DNA of 64,000 nucleotides. It comes from an uncultured Phycicoccus sp. Its GTDB lineage: Bacteria > Actinomycetota > Actinomycetes > Actinomycetales > Dermatophilaceae. Below are positions 52,182-61,134 of this stretch, in pieces. The stretch is from positions 186,001 to 250,000 of the forward strand of contig NZ_CANLZR010000004.1 in the NCBI RefSeq assembly GCF_947495705.1. Direction: 5' to 3'. Numbering within the stretch: the first letter of the stretch is position 1; every line of letters begins with the position of its first letter. The position numbers were made by a program, and so were the translations under genes. The notes under the pieces were generated by a model that did no database searches, was not told the DNA's origin, and saw only the letters and a list, made by a program, of their open reading frames with translations.

Positions 52182-52909
52182 CCCGTTCCACCCCTCCCGT
52201 CACACCGGGTCCGGAGACCGCCGGGTGGTCGTCCACAGGCGGAACCTTCGACAGTCCACCGGTCGTCCCCAGGTTGTCCACAAGCCTGGTGCGCCGGAGT
52301 CCGTGCGCCACGGCCCTCTCACCCCGCACGGCTCAGCACGTGGGTGACGCGTCGAACCTGTCGGCCAAGGTTAGACAGTGGCTGTCCACGTCTGGGCACA
52401 AGCCTGTGGACAACTCCACTGTCACCCGGCCTCGGATGCCCCCGGGACGACCCCGTTGTCCACAGGGGCTGTGGACGAGTGTGGACAAGGGCCCTCGCGC
52501 GGTGGACGACAGGCCACGCACCGGTGGACCGGGTGTGAACGCGCGTCGGCCGTTCCCAGGCCGGCCGCGTCGTCCACCGCTGCGTCCCCGGTCCGTCCAC
52601 ACCCACGCCACGCTGCCTGACCTGGGTCGACGGTGCTCCGTCCACAGCGTCCACAGCACCTATGACAACGATGAGACCTATCTAGATATCGATCCACCCC
52701 GATCACGACCCTGCTGGTGCCCCGGCCCGAACCGGCCCCGGGGAGCCGGTCGTCCGTTCCCTGCCAACCGGTACCGCCGCCCGGTGCGGTGCACTAGTGT
52801 CGTCCTCCCGTCCGACTCGGGACCGCCTCGGCGTGTCAGGGGACGGGGGTTTGCACCACACAGCACGACTTGGTTGGCGCGCGCAGACGCGCCGGATAGG
52901 GCGGTATCC
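52182..52909. other. oriC: Origin of replication oriC (dnaA-dnaN intergenic region)
   Basis: 728 bases without a gene. Perfect DnaA boxes (TTGTCCACA) lie at 52274-52282 (+), 52405-52413 (-), 52456-52464 (+) and 52480-52488 (-). One- or two-mismatch boxes lie at 52229, 52470 (-), 52593, 52638 and 52647. An AT-rich stretch at about 52661-52695 (around CTATCTAGATATCGAT) stands out in this GC-rich sequence and is the likely unwinding element. The 3' part should hold the dnaN promoter. Confidence 0.93.
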
Positions 52910-52910
52910 G
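52893..52910 (+). other. Hairpin presenting the dnaN Shine-Dalgarno
   Basis: CGGATA and TATCCG form a perfect 6-bp stem around the loop GGGCGG, which is the only Shine-Dalgarno-like sequence before the dnaN GTG. The last stem base is the G of the start codon, so initiation may be modulated by this structure. Confidence 0.5.
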
Positions 52911-54043
52911 TGAAGTTCCGCGTCGAGCGCGACGTCCTGGCCGAGGCGGTCACCTGGGTGGCCCGCGGGCTGCCGGCCCGCCCCCCGGTCCCGGTCCTGG
53001 CCGGCATCCTGCTCGAGGCAGCGGACGACGGCACCCTCACCCTCAGCGCGTTCGACTACGAGGTCTCGGCCCGGGTCACCGTCGCCGCCGACGTCATGGA
53101 GTCCGGCACGGTGCTCGTGCTCGGCCGCCTGCTCGCCGACATCTCGCGCAACCTGCCCGACCGCCCGATCGACGTCGTCACCGAGGGCAGCAAGGTCCAG
53201 GTCACGTGCGGGGCGTCCCGGTTCAGCCTGCTCATGATGCCCTCGGACGACTACCCGACCCTGCCCTCGAGCCCCGAGCCCACCGGCTCGGTCGACGGGC
53301 ACCTCTTCACCCAGGCCGTCGCCCAGGTCTCGGTCGCGGCCGATCGCGGCGACACCCTGCCGATCCTCACCGGGGTGCGGGTCGAGGTCAACGGCGACAC
53401 GATGACCCTGCTCGCCACCGACCGGTACCGGCTCGCGATGCGCGAGCTGCACTGGAACCCCACGGTCACCGACACCAACCACGTCGTCCTCATCCCGGCG
53501 CGCACCCTGTCCGAGACCGCCCGCAGCCTCGGCGCCAGCGGCTCGATCGACGTCGCGCTCGGCGCCACCGCCGGCGGCGATGGGCTCGCGGGCTTCGAGG
53601 CCGGGCGCCGCCGCACGACGACCCGCCTCCTGGACGGTGAGTACCCCAAGGTCTCCTCGATCTTCCCGACGAGCTCCGACACCGACGCGGTCGTCAAGAC
53701 CTCCGAGCTCGTCGAGGCCGTCAAGCGCGTCGCCCTCGTCGCCGAGCGCAACACCCCGGTCCGGCTGCGGTTCAGCGACGGCCAGGTCGCCATCGAGGCC
53801 GGCACCGGCGACGACGCCCAGGCGTCCGAGGCCGTCGAGTGCACGCTCACCGGCCCCGAGATCGAGATCGCGTTCAACCCCACCTACCTGCTCGACGGGC
53901 TCGGGCAGGTCGGCACCGACTGGTCGCGCATCTCGTTCACCCAGGCCTCCCGGCCCGCGGTGCTGTCGGGGCAGCCCGAGCAGGACGGCGAGGCCGACAC
54001 CTCGTACCGGTACGTCCTCATGCCGGTCCGCTACGCCTCCTGA
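52910..54043 (+). CDS. dnaN: DNA polymerase III beta subunit (sliding clamp)
   Basis: A 377-residue clamp starting MKFRVERDVLAEAVTWVARG from a GTG. The three clamp domains are recognisable: PVPVLAGILLEA, LPILTGVRVEV with LLATDRYRLAMREL, and the C-terminal YRYVLMPVRYAS. It follows oriC and precedes gnd. The in-frame extension upstream crosses oriC and is not coding. Confidence 0.97.
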   Translation: MKFRVERDVLAEAVTWVARGLPARPPVPVLAGILLEAADDGTLTLSAFDYEVSARVTVAADVMESGTVLVLGRLLADISRNLPDRPIDVVTEGSKVQVTCGASRFSLLMMPSDDYPTLPSSPEPTGSVDGHLFTQAVAQVSVAADRGDTLPILTGVRVEVNGDTMTLLATDRYRLAMRELHWNPTVTDTNHVVLIPARTLSETARSLGASGSIDVALGATAGGDGLAGFEAGRRRTTTRLLDGEYPKVSSIFPTSSDTDAVVKTSELVEAVKRVALVAERNTPVRLRFSDGQVAIEAGTGDDAQASEAVECTLTGPEIEIAFNPTYLLDGLGQVGTDWSRISFTQASRPAVLSGQPEQDGEADTSYRYVLMPVRYAS

Positions 54044-54132
54044 CGACCGGGCACGCCCGAGCCGCCGCCGCGGCCGCCCAGTAGCCTGCTGACCGCGCAC
54101 GTACTTCCGACGACGCACACGAGGAGCACCGG

Positions 54133-55209
54133 ATGCAGCTGGGACTGGTCGGCCTGGGGAAGATGGGCGGCAACATGCGCGAGCGGCTCCGCCGCGCGGG
54201 CCACGAGGTGGTCGGGTACGACCGCAACAAGGCCGTCTCGGACGCCTCGAGCCTCGCCGACATGGTCGCCCGGCTCGACGCCCCCCGCGTGGTGTGGGTG
54301 ATGGTCCCGCACGGGCCGCCCACCCGCGACACGGTCCTGGCCCTCGCGGACCTCCTCGACAAGGGCGACCTCGTCATCGACGGCGGCAACAGCAAGTGGA
54401 CCGACGACGTCGAGAACGAGAAGGTGCTCAAGGCGGCCGGGGTCGGCTACGTCGACTGTGGCGTCTCCGGCGGCATCTGGGGTCTCGAGAACGGCTACGG
54501 CCTGATGGCCGGCGGCACGAAGGCGAACGTCCGCCGCGCGATGCCGATCTTCGACGCGCTGCGCCCCGAGGGCCCCCGCGACGAGGGCTTCGTCCACGCC
54601 GGCAAGGTCGGCGCGGGCCACTACACGAAGATGGTGCACAACGGCATCGAGTACGGGCTCATGGCCGCGTACGCCGAGGGCTACGAGCTGCTCATGCGCA
54701 AGGACATCGTCGACGACGTGCCGGGGGCGTTCAAGGCCTGGAGCCGCGGCACCGTCGTGCGGTCCTGGCTGCTGGACCTCATGGTCGACGCCCTCGAGGA
54801 GGACCCGACCCTCGAGAAGGTCTCGGACTACACCTCCGACTCCGGCGAGGGCCGGTGGACCGTCGAGGAGGCCATCGAGCTCGCGGTGCCGATGCCCGTC
54901 ATCAGCGCCTCGCTCTTCGCCCGGTTCGCCTCGCGGCAGAAGGTCTCCCCGACGATGCAGGCCGTCGCCGCGCTGCGGGGTCAGTTCGGCGGGCACCAGG
55001 TGATGACTGTCGCCGAGGGCGAGGCGCTGCGGGACGAGAACGCCACCGGCCCCGAGACCGCGGCCGCCGCGTCCCGTGCCGCCGCCCGCAAGGAGAAGAA
55101 GCCGACGAAGAAGACGGCCGCGAAGAAGTCCGCCGAGGCCACGACCGCCGGCCCCGCCTCGCCGGGCCGCTCCGGGCCCCCGCGCAAGCGCCCCGCCAAG
55201 AAGGGCTGA
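54133..55209 (+). CDS. gnd: 6-phosphogluconate dehydrogenase (decarboxylating) with basic tail
   Basis: Oxidative decarboxylation of 6-phosphogluconate to ribulose-5-phosphate. NAD(P) motif [12 protein letters not shown], substrate motifs DGGNSKW and [19 protein letters not shown], the catalytic Lys in [14 protein letters not shown], and the short (about 300-residue) GndA/YqeC form. A tail of about 50 residues follows that is rich in Lys/Ala/Pro ([16 protein letters not shown]) and is not part of the enzyme fold. A GAGGAG ribosome-binding site precedes the ATG. The dnaN-gnd-recF order is typical of actinobacteria. Confidence 0.94.
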   Translation: MQLGLVGLGKMGGNMRERLRRAGHEVVGYDRNKAVSDASSLADMVARLDAPRVVWVMVPHGPPTRDTVLALADLLDKGDLVIDGGNSKWTDDVENEKVLKAAGVGYVDCGVSGGIWGLENGYGLMAGGTKANVRRAMPIFDALRPEGPRDEGFVHAGKVGAGHYTKMVHNGIEYGLMAAYAEGYELLMRKDIVDDVPGAFKAWSRGTVVRSWLLDLMVDALEEDPTLEKVSDYTSDSGEGRWTVEEAIELAVPMPVISASLFARFASRQKVSPTMQAVAALRGQFGGHQVMTVAEGEALRDENATGPETAAAASRAAARKEKKPTKKTAAKKSAEATTAGPASPGRSGPPRKRPAKKG

Positions 55210-55217
55210 GCGGGCCG

Positions 55218-56429
55218 GTGCACGTCCGGCACCTGTCGGTCGCCGACTTCCGCAGCTACACGACGGCAGAGCTGCCGCTCGAGCCCGGCGTGACGACCCT
55301 CGTCGGCCTCAACGGCCAGGGCAAGACCAACCTCGTCGAGGCGATCGGGTACCTCGCCTCGCTGTCGAGCCACAGGGTCGCCACCGACGCCCCGCTCGTG
55401 CGGTTCGGCGCGGAACGGGCCGTCGTCCGCGGGGCCGTCATGAGCAACGGCCGCGAGACGATGGTCGAGCTCGAGATCACGCCGGGGCGGGCCAACCGGG
55501 CGCGGCTCAACCGGTCGCCGGTGCGTCCACGCGACGTCCTGGGGTCGCTACGGACGGTGCTGTTCGCGCCGGAGGACCTCGCGCTCGTCAAGGGGGACCC
55601 CGGCGAGCGCCGCCGGTTCCTCGACGACCTGCTCGTGGCGCGGCAGCCGCGCTGGTCGGGGGTGCGCCAGGAGTACGACCGCATCGTCAAGCAGCGCAGC
55701 GCCCTGCTGAAGTCGGCCCAGCCCTACCTGTCGCGGCGGGCCCGGGGTCGCCGGCCGCGGCCCGGGGCGGAGTCGGTCGACGCCTCGGCGGAGGCGTCGG
55801 CGCTGCACACCCTCGACATCTGGGACACCCAGCTCGCCGGGGTCGGGTCCCAGCTGCTGTACGCCCGGCTGCGGCTGCTTCGCGACCTCGGGCCGTACCT
55901 CGCGAAGGCCTACGACGAGGTGAGCAACGGCCAGTCCGACGCGCGGGTCGCGTACCGGTCGTCCCTGCGCGAGGAAACGGCCGAGCGGCTGGCCGCCGGC
56001 GAGGTGCCCGAGGTGGAGGAGCTGCACGCGCAGGTCCTGGCCTCCCTCGCGGCGGTCCGGGACCAGGAGGTGGAGCGCGGGGTGTGCCTCGTCGGTCCGC
56101 ACCGCGACGACGTCGTCCTCACCCTCGGCGAGCTGCCCGCGAAGGGGTACGCGAGCCACGGGGAGTCCTGGTCGTTCGCCCTCGGCCTGCGGCTCGCGGC
56201 GTTCCAGCTGCTGCGCACCGACCTCGGCGACGACCCGGTGCTCGTCCTGGACGACGTGTTCGCCGAGCTGGACTCCGGGCGGCGCGAGCGGCTGGCCGCG
56301 ATGGTCGCCGACGCCGAGCAGGTGCTGGTCACCGCGGCCGTCCCCGAGGACGTGCCGGCGGCCCTGGCCGGCCGGACGTACCGGGTGACGCTCGGCGAGG
56401 TCGACGTGGGGACCCCCGATGTCCCCTGA
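55218..56429 (+). CDS. recF: DNA replication and repair protein RecF
   Basis: A 403-residue SMC-like ATPase that helps load RecA at gaps. It begins [20 protein letters not shown]. Walker A is GLNGQGKTN, the signature region is [15 protein letters not shown], and Walker B is [23 protein letters not shown] at 55218 lies 8 bases after the gnd stop with a weak ribosome-binding site, so translation is probably coupled to gnd. It overlaps the next gene by 11 bases. Confidence 0.97.
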   Translation: MHVRHLSVADFRSYTTAELPLEPGVTTLVGLNGQGKTNLVEAIGYLASLSSHRVATDAPLVRFGAERAVVRGAVMSNGRETMVELEITPGRANRARLNRSPVRPRDVLGSLRTVLFAPEDLALVKGDPGERRRFLDDLLVARQPRWSGVRQEYDRIVKQRSALLKSAQPYLSRRARGRRPRPGAESVDASAEASALHTLDIWDTQLAGVGSQLLYARLRLLRDLGPYLAKAYDEVSNGQSDARVAYRSSLREETAERLAAGEVPEVEELHAQVLASLAAVRDQEVERGVCLVGPHRDDVVLTLGELPAKGYASHGESWSFALGLRLAAFQLLRTDLGDDPVLVLDDVFAELDSGRRERLAAMVADAEQVLVTAAVPEDVPAALAGRTYRVTLGEVDVGTPDVP

Positions 56430-56973
56430 CCCCGACCTCCCCGAGCCACAGCAGGACGCGACCCCCGCCGACCCGCCGTCGGACGACGAGGGCCTCGCCG
56501 CCGCCGAGGCCCTCGCGCGGGCCCGGGCGGCCGCCCGGGCCAGGGGCCTGCGCCCCGGCCTGAAGCCCCGCCGCCGGCAGCGCGACCTGCCCGGGGACAA
56601 GAAGCGCGACGGCGGCCGCGACCCCCAGCTGCTCGGCGACCAGCTGGACCGGTTCGTCGCCGAGCGGGGCTGGGCCGCCGAGGTCGCCGTCGGCTCGGTC
56701 ATCGGGCGGTGGCCCTCGATCGTCGGCCCCGACGTGGCCGCGCACTCGCACCCGACCGACTTCGCCGACGGCATCCTCACCGTGCGCGCGGACTCCACCG
56801 CGTGGGCGACCCAGCTGCGGCTCCTGGAGTCCTCGCTGATGACCCGACTCGCGCAGGACGTCGGGGAGGGCACGGTGACCGAGCTGCGGATCGTCGGTCC
56901 GAGCGCCCCCACGTGGTCGCGCGGGTTCCGTCGGGCCCAGGACGGCCGGGGCCCCCGCGACACCTACGGGTGA
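56419..56973 (+). CDS. dciA: DciA-family (DUF721) helicase-loading protein
   Basis: A 184-residue DUF721 protein, the DciA family that recruits the replicative helicase in bacteria without DnaC/DnaI. The disordered basic N-terminus contains [20 protein letters not shown]. The conserved domain reads [20 protein letters not shown], then [22 protein letters not shown]. It overlaps recF by 11 bases. In most actinobacteria gyrB follows directly; here five other genes intervene. Confidence 0.93.
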   Translation: MSPDPDLPEPQQDATPADPPSDDEGLAAAEALARARAAARARGLRPGLKPRRRQRDLPGDKKRDGGRDPQLLGDQLDRFVAERGWAAEVAVGSVIGRWPSIVGPDVAAHSHPTDFADGILTVRADSTAWATQLRLLESSLMTRLAQDVGEGTVTELRIVGPSAPTWSRGFRRAQDGRGPRDTYG

Positions 56974-57046
56974 CGGTCTGTTGGACGCGGGGACGGTGCG
57001 GTCGCAGACTGGACGGGAGGCCCGTCCACCACCGACCGGCGGCGTG

Positions 57047-57520
57047 ATGACCGTGACCAGGTACCGCTACGTCCCACCGCGGGGTGCCGACCGCGTCGTC
57101 AACGGCGCGGTCCGGTGGCTGACGGACCGGGGCGTCAGCATCCTCGGCACGCGGGTCCTGACCGTGCGCGGGCGCCGGTCCGGGATGCCGCGCCGGACCC
57201 CGGTGAACGTGCTGACGATCGACGGCGCCCGCTACCTCGTCGCACCGCGGGGCGTCACGGAGTGGGTCCGCAACGTCCGCGCCTCCGGGGGCGGCGAGCT
57301 CCGGGTGGGTCGGCGCCGCGAGACCGTCGCGCTCGTCGAGCTCCCGGACGCCGAACGCATCATGGTGCTGCGCCGGTACCTGCGCCGCTGGGGCTGGGAG
57401 GTCGGCCGGTTCGTCGACGGACTCACCAAGGACTCCTCGGACGCCGACCTCGCGGCCGCGGCGCCCGACTTCCCGGTCTTCCGGATCGAGTCCGCGGGCT
57501 GGCACGGGCGGCGCGGCTAG
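57047..57520 (+). CDS. Deazaflavin (F420)-dependent nitroreductase-family protein
   Basis: A 157-residue protein of the Ddn/nitroreductase family with split beta-barrel fold. Typical segments are VLTVRGRRSGMPRRTPVNVL and RYLVAPRGVTEWVRNVRASG, then GELRVGRRRETV. These proteins often use F420H2 to reduce quinones or nitro compounds; cofactor use here is inferred. The ATG at 57047 (after an in-frame GTG) has a poor ribosome-binding site. It lies 10 bases before the enoyl-CoA hydratase gene. Confidence 0.85.
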   Translation: MTVTRYRYVPPRGADRVVNGAVRWLTDRGVSILGTRVLTVRGRRSGMPRRTPVNVLTIDGARYLVAPRGVTEWVRNVRASGGGELRVGRRRETVALVELPDAERIMVLRRYLRRWGWEVGRFVDGLTKDSSDADLAAAAPDFPVFRIESAGWHGRRG

Positions 57521-57530
57521 GGTCGGGGCC

Positions 57531-58331
57531 GTGAGCGACGACGCGACGCAGCCCGGCCCCGACACCCCCCTCGTCCGCCGCGAGGACGACGACCGGATCG
57601 CGGTCCTCACCCTGGACTCGCCGCACAACCGCAACGCGCTGTCGCGCCGGCTCGTCGCCGAGCTCACCGGCCACCTCGACGACCTCGCCGCCGACGAGGG
57701 GATCCACGGCGTGCTGCTCCGCTCGTCGCACCGGGTCTTCTGCGCCGGCGCCGACCTCAAGGAGGCGGCCACCGTCGACATGGTCGAGGCGGCGCGCGGC
57801 ATCATCGGCGTCCAGCGGCGGCTCGCCGTGCTGCCGGTGCCCGTCGTCATCCGGCTCGACGGGCCGGTGCGGGCCGGGGGCCTGGGTCTGGTCGCCAGCG
57901 CGGACGTCGTCGTCTGCCGCGACGACGTGACGTTCGCGCTCACCGAGGTCCGGCTCGGGCTGGCCGCCGCCGTCATCTCGATCCCGCTGCGGCACCGGCT
58001 CACTGCGCGGGCCGCCGCCGACTGGTTCCTCACCGGCCGCGCCGTCACCGCCGCCGAGGCCCGCGCCGGGGGCCTGGTCACCCAGGTCGTCGACGAGGCG
58101 GGCATCGACGAGGCCGTCGCGGCCGTCCTGGACGACCTGCGAGCCGGAGCACGGCAGGGGCTGACCGCCGCCAAGCGGCTCCTCGGGGCCGACCTCGTCG
58201 CCGCGTTCGACGCCGACGGGGAGGCGATGGCGCGGCTGTCGGGTGAGCTCTTCCACTCCGCCGTCGCCCAGGAGCGGATGGCCGCCGCGCTGTCCCGGGG
58301 CGGCGCCGCGACCCCGTCGCGCCATGGCTGA
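57531..58331 (+). CDS. Enoyl-CoA hydratase/isomerase family protein
   Basis: A 266-residue crotonase-fold protein. The oxyanion-hole segments are SHRVFCAGADLKE and GPVRAGGLGLVASADVVVC. The first catalytic Glu position of classical hydratases (GGGxEL) is GGLGLV here, while the second (TEVRLGL) is retained, so it may be an isomerase or other crotonase-type enzyme rather than a standard hydratase. The GTG start is 10 bases after the nitroreductase homologue. It overlaps the GH32 gene by 8 bases. Confidence 0.88.
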   Translation: MSDDATQPGPDTPLVRREDDDRIAVLTLDSPHNRNALSRRLVAELTGHLDDLAADEGIHGVLLRSSHRVFCAGADLKEAATVDMVEAARGIIGVQRRLAVLPVPVVIRLDGPVRAGGLGLVASADVVVCRDDVTFALTEVRLGLAAAVISIPLRHRLTARAAADWFLTGRAVTAAEARAGGLVTQVVDEAGIDEAVAAVLDDLRAGARQGLTAAKRLLGADLVAAFDADGEAMARLSGELFHSAVAQERMAAALSRGGAATPSRHG

Positions 58332-59604
58332 CGCCGCCCCGGCCCCCCGGCCGCTCGTCCACCTGACCCCGGAGACGGGGTGGGTCAACGACCCGCTCGG
58401 CCTGACCTGGAGCGGCGGGCGCTGGCACCTGTTCACCCAGTTCGTCCCGGACCAGGTCGAGTGGGCGGCGACGTGCCACTGGGCCCATGCCGTCAGCGAC
58501 GACCTGCTCCGCTGGAGCCACCGCCCGGTCGCCCTGGCCCCCGGCGACGGGGACGGCGGGGTGTGGTCGGGCAGCGTCGTCCTGCCCCGCGACACCGCAG
58601 ACGACGAGCCGGGTCCGCAGCTGTACTACACGGCGGTCGACGTCGAGGACGTCACCGTGGGCCGGGTCCGGGTCGCGACCCCGGTCGACGACTCCTGGGA
58701 CCGCTGGGCCAAGGGGCCCGTCGTCGCCCAGTTGCCGCAGGGAGTGGAGGTCGACGCCTTCCGCGACCCGTTCGTCCTGCACGACGGGACGACGTGGCGG
58801 ATGGTCCTCGGCGGCGGCCTGACCGACGGCACCGCCGTGGCGTTCACCTGGACCTCCCCGGACCGTCGCGAGTGGACCTTCGCCGGCGAGCTCGTGCGCC
58901 GGGCCACGACCGAGCGCGACCCGGTCTGGACCGGCGCCGGCTGGGAGTGCCCGGTGCTCGTGCCGCTCGACGGACGCTGGGTGCTCGTCGTGTCGGTCTG
59001 GGAGCCGGGCGCCCTGCACTGGGTCGGCTACGGCGTCGGTGACCTCGTCGACGGGCGGTTCGTCGCGACGGCGTGGGGCCGCCTCGGCTACGGGCCGTCG
59101 TACTACGCGTCGTCGACCTTCCGCGACCGGGAGGGCCGGCCCGGGCTCATCCACTGGCTGCGGGGTGTCGAGGACCCCGGCGGCCGGTGGGCCGGCGCCG
59201 CCAGCGTCCCGCAGGTCCTCACCCTGCGGGGGAACCGGCTGGTCGCCCGGCCCCATCCGGTCGCCACCGGCGGCAGCGTCGTCGGCACCGCGCACGAGGG
59301 GGCGCCGGTCGCGGTCCCGGAGGCGGCCTGGCTCACGTGGAGCCGGGGCTCCGCGCTGACCCTCACCGCCGGCGGCGTCCCGCTGCTGCGGCTCTCCCGG
59401 GAGGGCGACATCCTCGTCGTCGCCGATGACGCGCGGCACTTCGTCCCGCTGGACGGCGGGGACGAGGTCGGCATCCTCGTCGACCGGCTCGTCGTCGAGG
59501 TCTTCACCGACGGGGGCATCCTCGCCGTGCCGGTACCCCCGGCCGCCGACCTCGCCGTTGAGCCGACCGGGCCGGGACAGGTCGTGGTGCGCCAGGTCGG
59601 CTGA
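58324..59604 (+). CDS. Glycoside hydrolase family 32 protein (beta-fructosidase type)
   Basis: A 426-residue GH32 enzyme predicted to hydrolyse fructosides such as sucrose, inulin or levan. The three acidic motifs are present: WVNDPLG (nucleophile Asp 23), FRDPFV (Asp 148) and WECPVL (Glu 208, acid/base). The five-bladed propeller is followed by a C-terminal beta-sandwich (VGILVDRLVVEVFTDGG). It has no signal peptide, so it should act inside the cell. The ATG lies inside the end of the enoyl-CoA hydratase gene. No sugar transporter or PTS gene is near. Confidence 0.9.
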   Translation: MADAAPAPRPLVHLTPETGWVNDPLGLTWSGGRWHLFTQFVPDQVEWAATCHWAHAVSDDLLRWSHRPVALAPGDGDGGVWSGSVVLPRDTADDEPGPQLYYTAVDVEDVTVGRVRVATPVDDSWDRWAKGPVVAQLPQGVEVDAFRDPFVLHDGTTWRMVLGGGLTDGTAVAFTWTSPDRREWTFAGELVRRATTERDPVWTGAGWECPVLVPLDGRWVLVVSVWEPGALHWVGYGVGDLVDGRFVATAWGRLGYGPSYYASSTFRDREGRPGLIHWLRGVEDPGGRWAGAASVPQVLTLRGNRLVARPHPVATGGSVVGTAHEGAPVAVPEAAWLTWSRGSALTLTAGGVPLLRLSREGDILVVADDARHFVPLDGGDEVGILVDRLVVEVFTDGGILAVPVPPAADLAVEPTGPGQVVVRQVG

Positions 59605-59652
59605 CCGTGCGCACCGGTCGCGGCTGTCGGAGGCCGGGGGCATCGTGGGGGC

Positions 59653-61113
59653 ATGACCTCCTCCGCAGCCCCCGCCCGGCCGCCGGCCCCGCACTGCACG
59701 ATCGTGCCGCCCTACCTGCTGGCCGCGCTCGCGGCCTCGGGCGACCCGCGGGTCGCCGAGCCGGCGGTCGCCACGCTGCGGGTCGACGACCTCATCCGGC
59801 GCGGGCGGGTCACCGCCGAGCTGCGCCCCGGGCGGTCCGGCCCGCAGCCCGCGCTCGAGCCGGGCACCGGCGAGGGGCCGCAGCGCACCGTCTACGACGC
59901 CCAGCAGGGCACGAGCCTGCCCGGCACCGAGGTCCGTGGCGAGGGCGACCCGGCCACCGGCGACGAGGCCGTCAGCCAGGCCTACGACGGTCTCGGCGAC
60001 ACGTGGGCGCTGTGGCGGCAGGCGTACGGCCGCAGCTCCCTCGACGACAAGGGCCTGCCCCTCGTCGCGACGGTGCACTACGGGCGCGACTACGACAACG
60101 CCTTCTGGGACGGCCGTCAGATGGTGTTCGGCGACGGCGACGGCGTCGTCTTCCTCGGGTTCACCCGCAGCCTCGACGTCATCGGCCACGAGCTCGCCCA
60201 CGGCGTCACCCAGTACACCTCCGGGCTCAACTACCAGGGCCAGTCCGGGGCGCTCAACGAGTCGGTGTCCGACGTGTTCGGGGTCCTCGTCAAGCAGCAC
60301 GTCCTCGGCCAGAGCGCCGACCAGGCCGACTGGCTCGTCGGCGCCGAGCTGCTCGCGCCCGGGGTGCAGGGCATCGCCCTGCGGTCGATGGCCGCGCCCG
60401 GCACCGCGTACGACGACCCCCGCCTGGGCCGCGACCCGCAGCCCGCGCACATGCGCGACTACGTGTCGATGTCCGAGGACAACGGCGGTGTGCACGTGAA
60501 CTCCGGCATCCCGAACAAGGCGTTCCACGACCTCGCCGTGGCGCTCGGCGGCAACGCCTGGGAGGTGCCCGGCCAGATCTGGTACGACACGATCGTCGGC
60601 GAGATCCGCGCCGACTGCGACTTCGTCACCTTCGCCGGGCTCACCCACGCGGCCGCGCGTGCCCGGTACGGCGACGGGTCCCGCGAGGCCGAGGCGGTGG
60701 CCGCGGCGTGGGCCGGGGTCGGGCTCGCGCTCGACGGCGCACCGGCCGGGGACGACGCGGGGGAGGTCGAGCCGCAGGTGCCCGAGACTCCGCAGGTGCC
60801 GCAGGCCCCCACCCCGGGCACCGAGGTCACCGTCCGGCGCACCGGCGGGATCGCCGGCATCGTCCGCGAGCGCACCGTGCCGCTGGCCGAGCTCCCCGAC
60901 GCCGACAGCCACCAGTGGCGCACGCTGCTCGAGCAGGGCCGGCTGCGCCGCATCGCCGAGGCCGCCGACGACGCGTCCCGCACCCGGCCCGACGCGTTCT
61001 GCTACGGCGTCTCGTGCGCCCAGCCGGTGCTCGACGTCCAGCTCCCCGAGCCCGCGCTCACCGACGAGGTGCGCGACCTGCTCGAGCGCACGCTCAGCCC
61101 CGGCGGCGCGTAG
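59653..61113 (+). CDS. M4 metallopeptidase (protealysin-like) fused to an emfourin-like domain
   Basis: A 486-residue protein. A short propeptide with PPYLL (about 19-23) marks the protealysin group. The zinc site is HELAH (179-183) with the third ligand Glu 203 in NESVSD, and the proton donor is His 281 (GGVHVNSGIPNKAF). No signal peptide is seen. Residues about 389-486 (EVTVRRTGGIAGIVRERTVP ... LLERTL) resemble emfourin, a protein inhibitor of protealysin-like proteases that is usually a separate gene. The ATG at 59653 has only a weak ribosome-binding site. Confidence 0.88.
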   Translation: MTSSAAPARPPAPHCTIVPPYLLAALAASGDPRVAEPAVATLRVDDLIRRGRVTAELRPGRSGPQPALEPGTGEGPQRTVYDAQQGTSLPGTEVRGEGDPATGDEAVSQAYDGLGDTWALWRQAYGRSSLDDKGLPLVATVHYGRDYDNAFWDGRQMVFGDGDGVVFLGFTRSLDVIGHELAHGVTQYTSGLNYQGQSGALNESVSDVFGVLVKQHVLGQSADQADWLVGAELLAPGVQGIALRSMAAPGTAYDDPRLGRDPQPAHMRDYVSMSEDNGGVHVNSGIPNKAFHDLAVALGGNAWEVPGQIWYDTIVGEIRADCDFVTFAGLTHAAARARYGDGSREAEAVAAAWAGVGLALDGAPAGDDAGEVEPQVPETPQVPQAPTPGTEVTVRRTGGIAGIVRERTVPLAELPDADSHQWRTLLEQGRLRRIAEAADDASRTRPDAFCYGVSCAQPVLDVQLPEPALTDEVRDLLERTLSPGGA

Positions 61114-61134
61114 GCGGGCACCGTCGCTCGGGCG

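Noticed and set aside
52007-52909. dnaN reading frame extended upstream through oriC
   Set aside because: It overlaps the end of dnaA and the DnaA boxes; the homologous start MKFRVERD is at 52910.
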